Of a stretch of DNA of 64,000 nucleotides, positions 62,842-64,000 are shown one piece after another. Every line of letters begins with the position of its first letter. Within the stretch, counting starts at the first letter, position 1. A model generated the notes under the pieces. The model was not told where the DNA came from. It saw only the letters and a list, made by a program, of their open reading frames with translations, and did not search any database. The translations under genes and the position numbers were made by a program. Location: the NCBI GenBank assembly GCA_016741995.1, contig JACVCO010000013.1, positions 52,017 to 116,016 on the forward strand, read 5' to 3'. The DNA is from Hydrogenophaga sp. GTDB taxonomy: Bacteria; Pseudomonadota; Gammaproteobacteria; Burkholderiales; Burkholderiaceae_C.

Positions 62842-64000
62842 CGCGCTGGCGCGGCCTGTGGCGCACGCTGGCGGTGCTGCTGGTGTGCACCGCGGTCGGC
62901 GAACTCATCTTTCCGTACCTGCACCCGATCAACCACATCCTGGTCTACCTGGTGGGCATCGTCTACCTCGCCCTGCGCGAAGACACCCGCTGGGCGCTGG
63001 CGGCCGTGCCGATGGCGTTGCTGGTGTACAGCTGGCTGTTCGTGGCCCCGCGCTGGTCGGTCATTCCCTCGGACCCGCAGTACCTGCTGACCTTCGGCAT
63101 CGCGCTGATCGTGAGCATCGTGGTGAGCCGGCTGGCCTCGCGCGCGCGCCAGACCGCCGACGAAGCCACCGCCGCCGCCGGCCGCGCCCATGCGCTCAGC
63201 GCCTTCGCGCAGGACCTCGCGCACGCCGACACCGAGGCCGACATCGGCACCCTGCTCACGAGCGCCGCCCGGGCGCACACCGGCTGCGAAGCCACGCTGC
63301 ACCGCGCGCCCGCGCCAGCGGGTGACGCGCGCACGCTCGACCTGCCCCTGCAGGCGGGCGGCGAATCGCAAGGCTGGCTGCGCCTGCAAGGCGGCGCGGC
63401 ACCGGCCCTGGCGCCGGCCGATCACGAGCTGGTGGCGGCCATGGCGCAACAGGCCGCGATGGCCTTGTCGCGGCGCGAGTTCGCGCAGCGGCACCTGAAC
63501 GCGGCCCTGCAAGCCGAGGCCGAGCGCGTGCGCAGCACACTGCTGGCCAGCATCTCGCACGATTTCCGCACGCCCTTGACCACGATCATCGGCGCCGCCA
63601 GCACCGTGCTCGAACAGGCCGACCAGGTGCCCCCGGCCCGCCAGACCGCGCTCATCACCCGCGTGCTCGAGCAGGCGCGCCGCCTGCAGGCGCTGGGCAG
63701 CGACCTGCTCGAACTCGCGCGGCTCGAAGGCGGCGCGGTGCGGCCCCAACCCGAATGGGTGCCCGCCGACGACCTGGTGCGCGAGGCGATCGCCCCCCTG
63801 CTGGACGCGCTGCCTCCGCACCCGCTGAACCTGCCGTTGGCCGACGACACCACCGCCTGGTCCGACATGCGCCTTTGCAGTCAGGCCATTGCCAACCTCC
63901 GGCTCAACCCGCCCCAGCACGCCCCCCCGGGCGGGCGGCGCGGCTGCCGCGTGGTGCCCGACCCGGGGGCCCGGGGCCTGCGGCTGCGGCCCCCGGGGCG
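62838..64000 (+). CDS. KdpD-like sensor histidine kinase without KdpD N-terminus (cut by window edge)
   Basis: GTG at 62838 overlaps the ABC transporter stop (GTGA). Four short helices within about residues 10-100 form a DUF4118/KdpD-type membrane unit, followed by a GAF-like domain (about 120-215) and a HisKA domain with phosphoacceptor His241 in SISHDFRTPLTTIIG. The HATPase begins in SDMRLCSQAIANL. The N-terminal KdpD and Usp sensor domains of true KdpD are missing. The last 33 codons (from about 63898) deviate sharply from the expected N-box; see findings. The C-terminus lies outside the window. Confidence 0.82.
   Translation, partial: MTRWRGLWRTLAVLLVCTAVGELIFPYLHPINHILVYLVGIVYLALREDTRWALAAVPMALLVYSWLFVAPRWSVIPSDPQYLLTFGIALIVSIVVSRLASRARQTADEATAAAGRAHALSAFAQDLAHADTEADIGTLLTSAARAHTGCEATLHRAPAPAGDARTLDLPLQAGGESQGWLRLQGGAAPALAPADHELVAAMAQQAAMALSRREFAQRHLNAALQAEAERVRSTLLASISHDFRTPLTTIIGAASTVLEQADQVPPARQTALITRVLEQARRLQALGSDLLELARLEGGAVRPQPEWVPADDLVREAIAPLLDALPPHPLNLPLADDTTAWSDMRLCSQAIANLRLNPPQHAPPGGRRGCRVVPDPGARGLRLRPPG

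Overview
This window looks like chromosomal DNA of a betaproteobacterium in the Burkholderiales, most likely the Comamonadaceae (Hydrogenophaga-like). The evidence is high G+C with strong G/C third positions, gene orders typical of that group (pilMNOPQ-aroKB divergent from a class A PBP, msrPQ beside ccsB-resB-cytochrome c4, gspGHIJKLMNDEF with gspC divergent), two Gram-negative trimeric porins, and G+C-rich intergenic repeat elements of a type I associate with comamonads. The genus is an inference. The left edge cuts aroB and the right edge cuts a sensor kinase. The last roughly 100 bases look like degraded sequence at a contig end.

Layout. 1-6125 (minus): type IV pilus alignment complex and secretin pilMNOPQ, translationally coupled to aroK and followed by aroB. 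6380-10547: PBP1A, frataxin CyaY (minus), LptM, LysA. 10517-16446 (minus): MsrQ/MsrP, the System II cytochrome c maturation pair CcsB/ResB, and a dihaem cytochrome c4. 16550-19947: YihA GTPase, an alpha/beta hydrolase, two tandem LpxL-type acyltransferases (minus). 20102-26393: metK, a soluble PAS histidine kinase, an SDR, and groESL with a sigma70/sigma32/CIRCE control region. 26479-30414: a membrane-anchored C13 (legumain-like) peptidase, transaldolase, a HexR-type regulator and a secreted hypothetical protein.

30532-39034 (minus): a complete peptide-type ABC importer operon with two paralogous binding proteins and an M20 peptidase inside it; a terminator-like hairpin follows the first binding-protein gene. 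39309-43429: ComEA-like protein, two porins, Coq7, OsmC. 43484-46307: a candidate regulated small RNA in front of ilvA, then a CobT-family protein with a replaced catalytic glutamate. 46317-48886 (minus): DUF294/CBS protein and DnaQ-type exonuclease. 48895-60153: a type II secretion system. 60158-64000: 5'-nucleotidase, SbmA/YddA-type ABC transporter, and a KdpD-like kinase missing the usual KdpD N-terminus.

Best leads: (1) the candidate sRNA of about 80 nt at 43536-43615 with a perfect 10+10 bp operator over its -35 box; (2) six genes whose -10-like hexamer ends 6-8 nt before the start codon, implying leaderless mRNAs; (3) the CobT homologue with Gln in place of the catalytic Glu; (4) the C13 peptidase; (5) the two-binding-protein peptide operon with internal attenuator. 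No CRISPR array, prophage, insertion sequence, tRNA or rRNA gene was seen.
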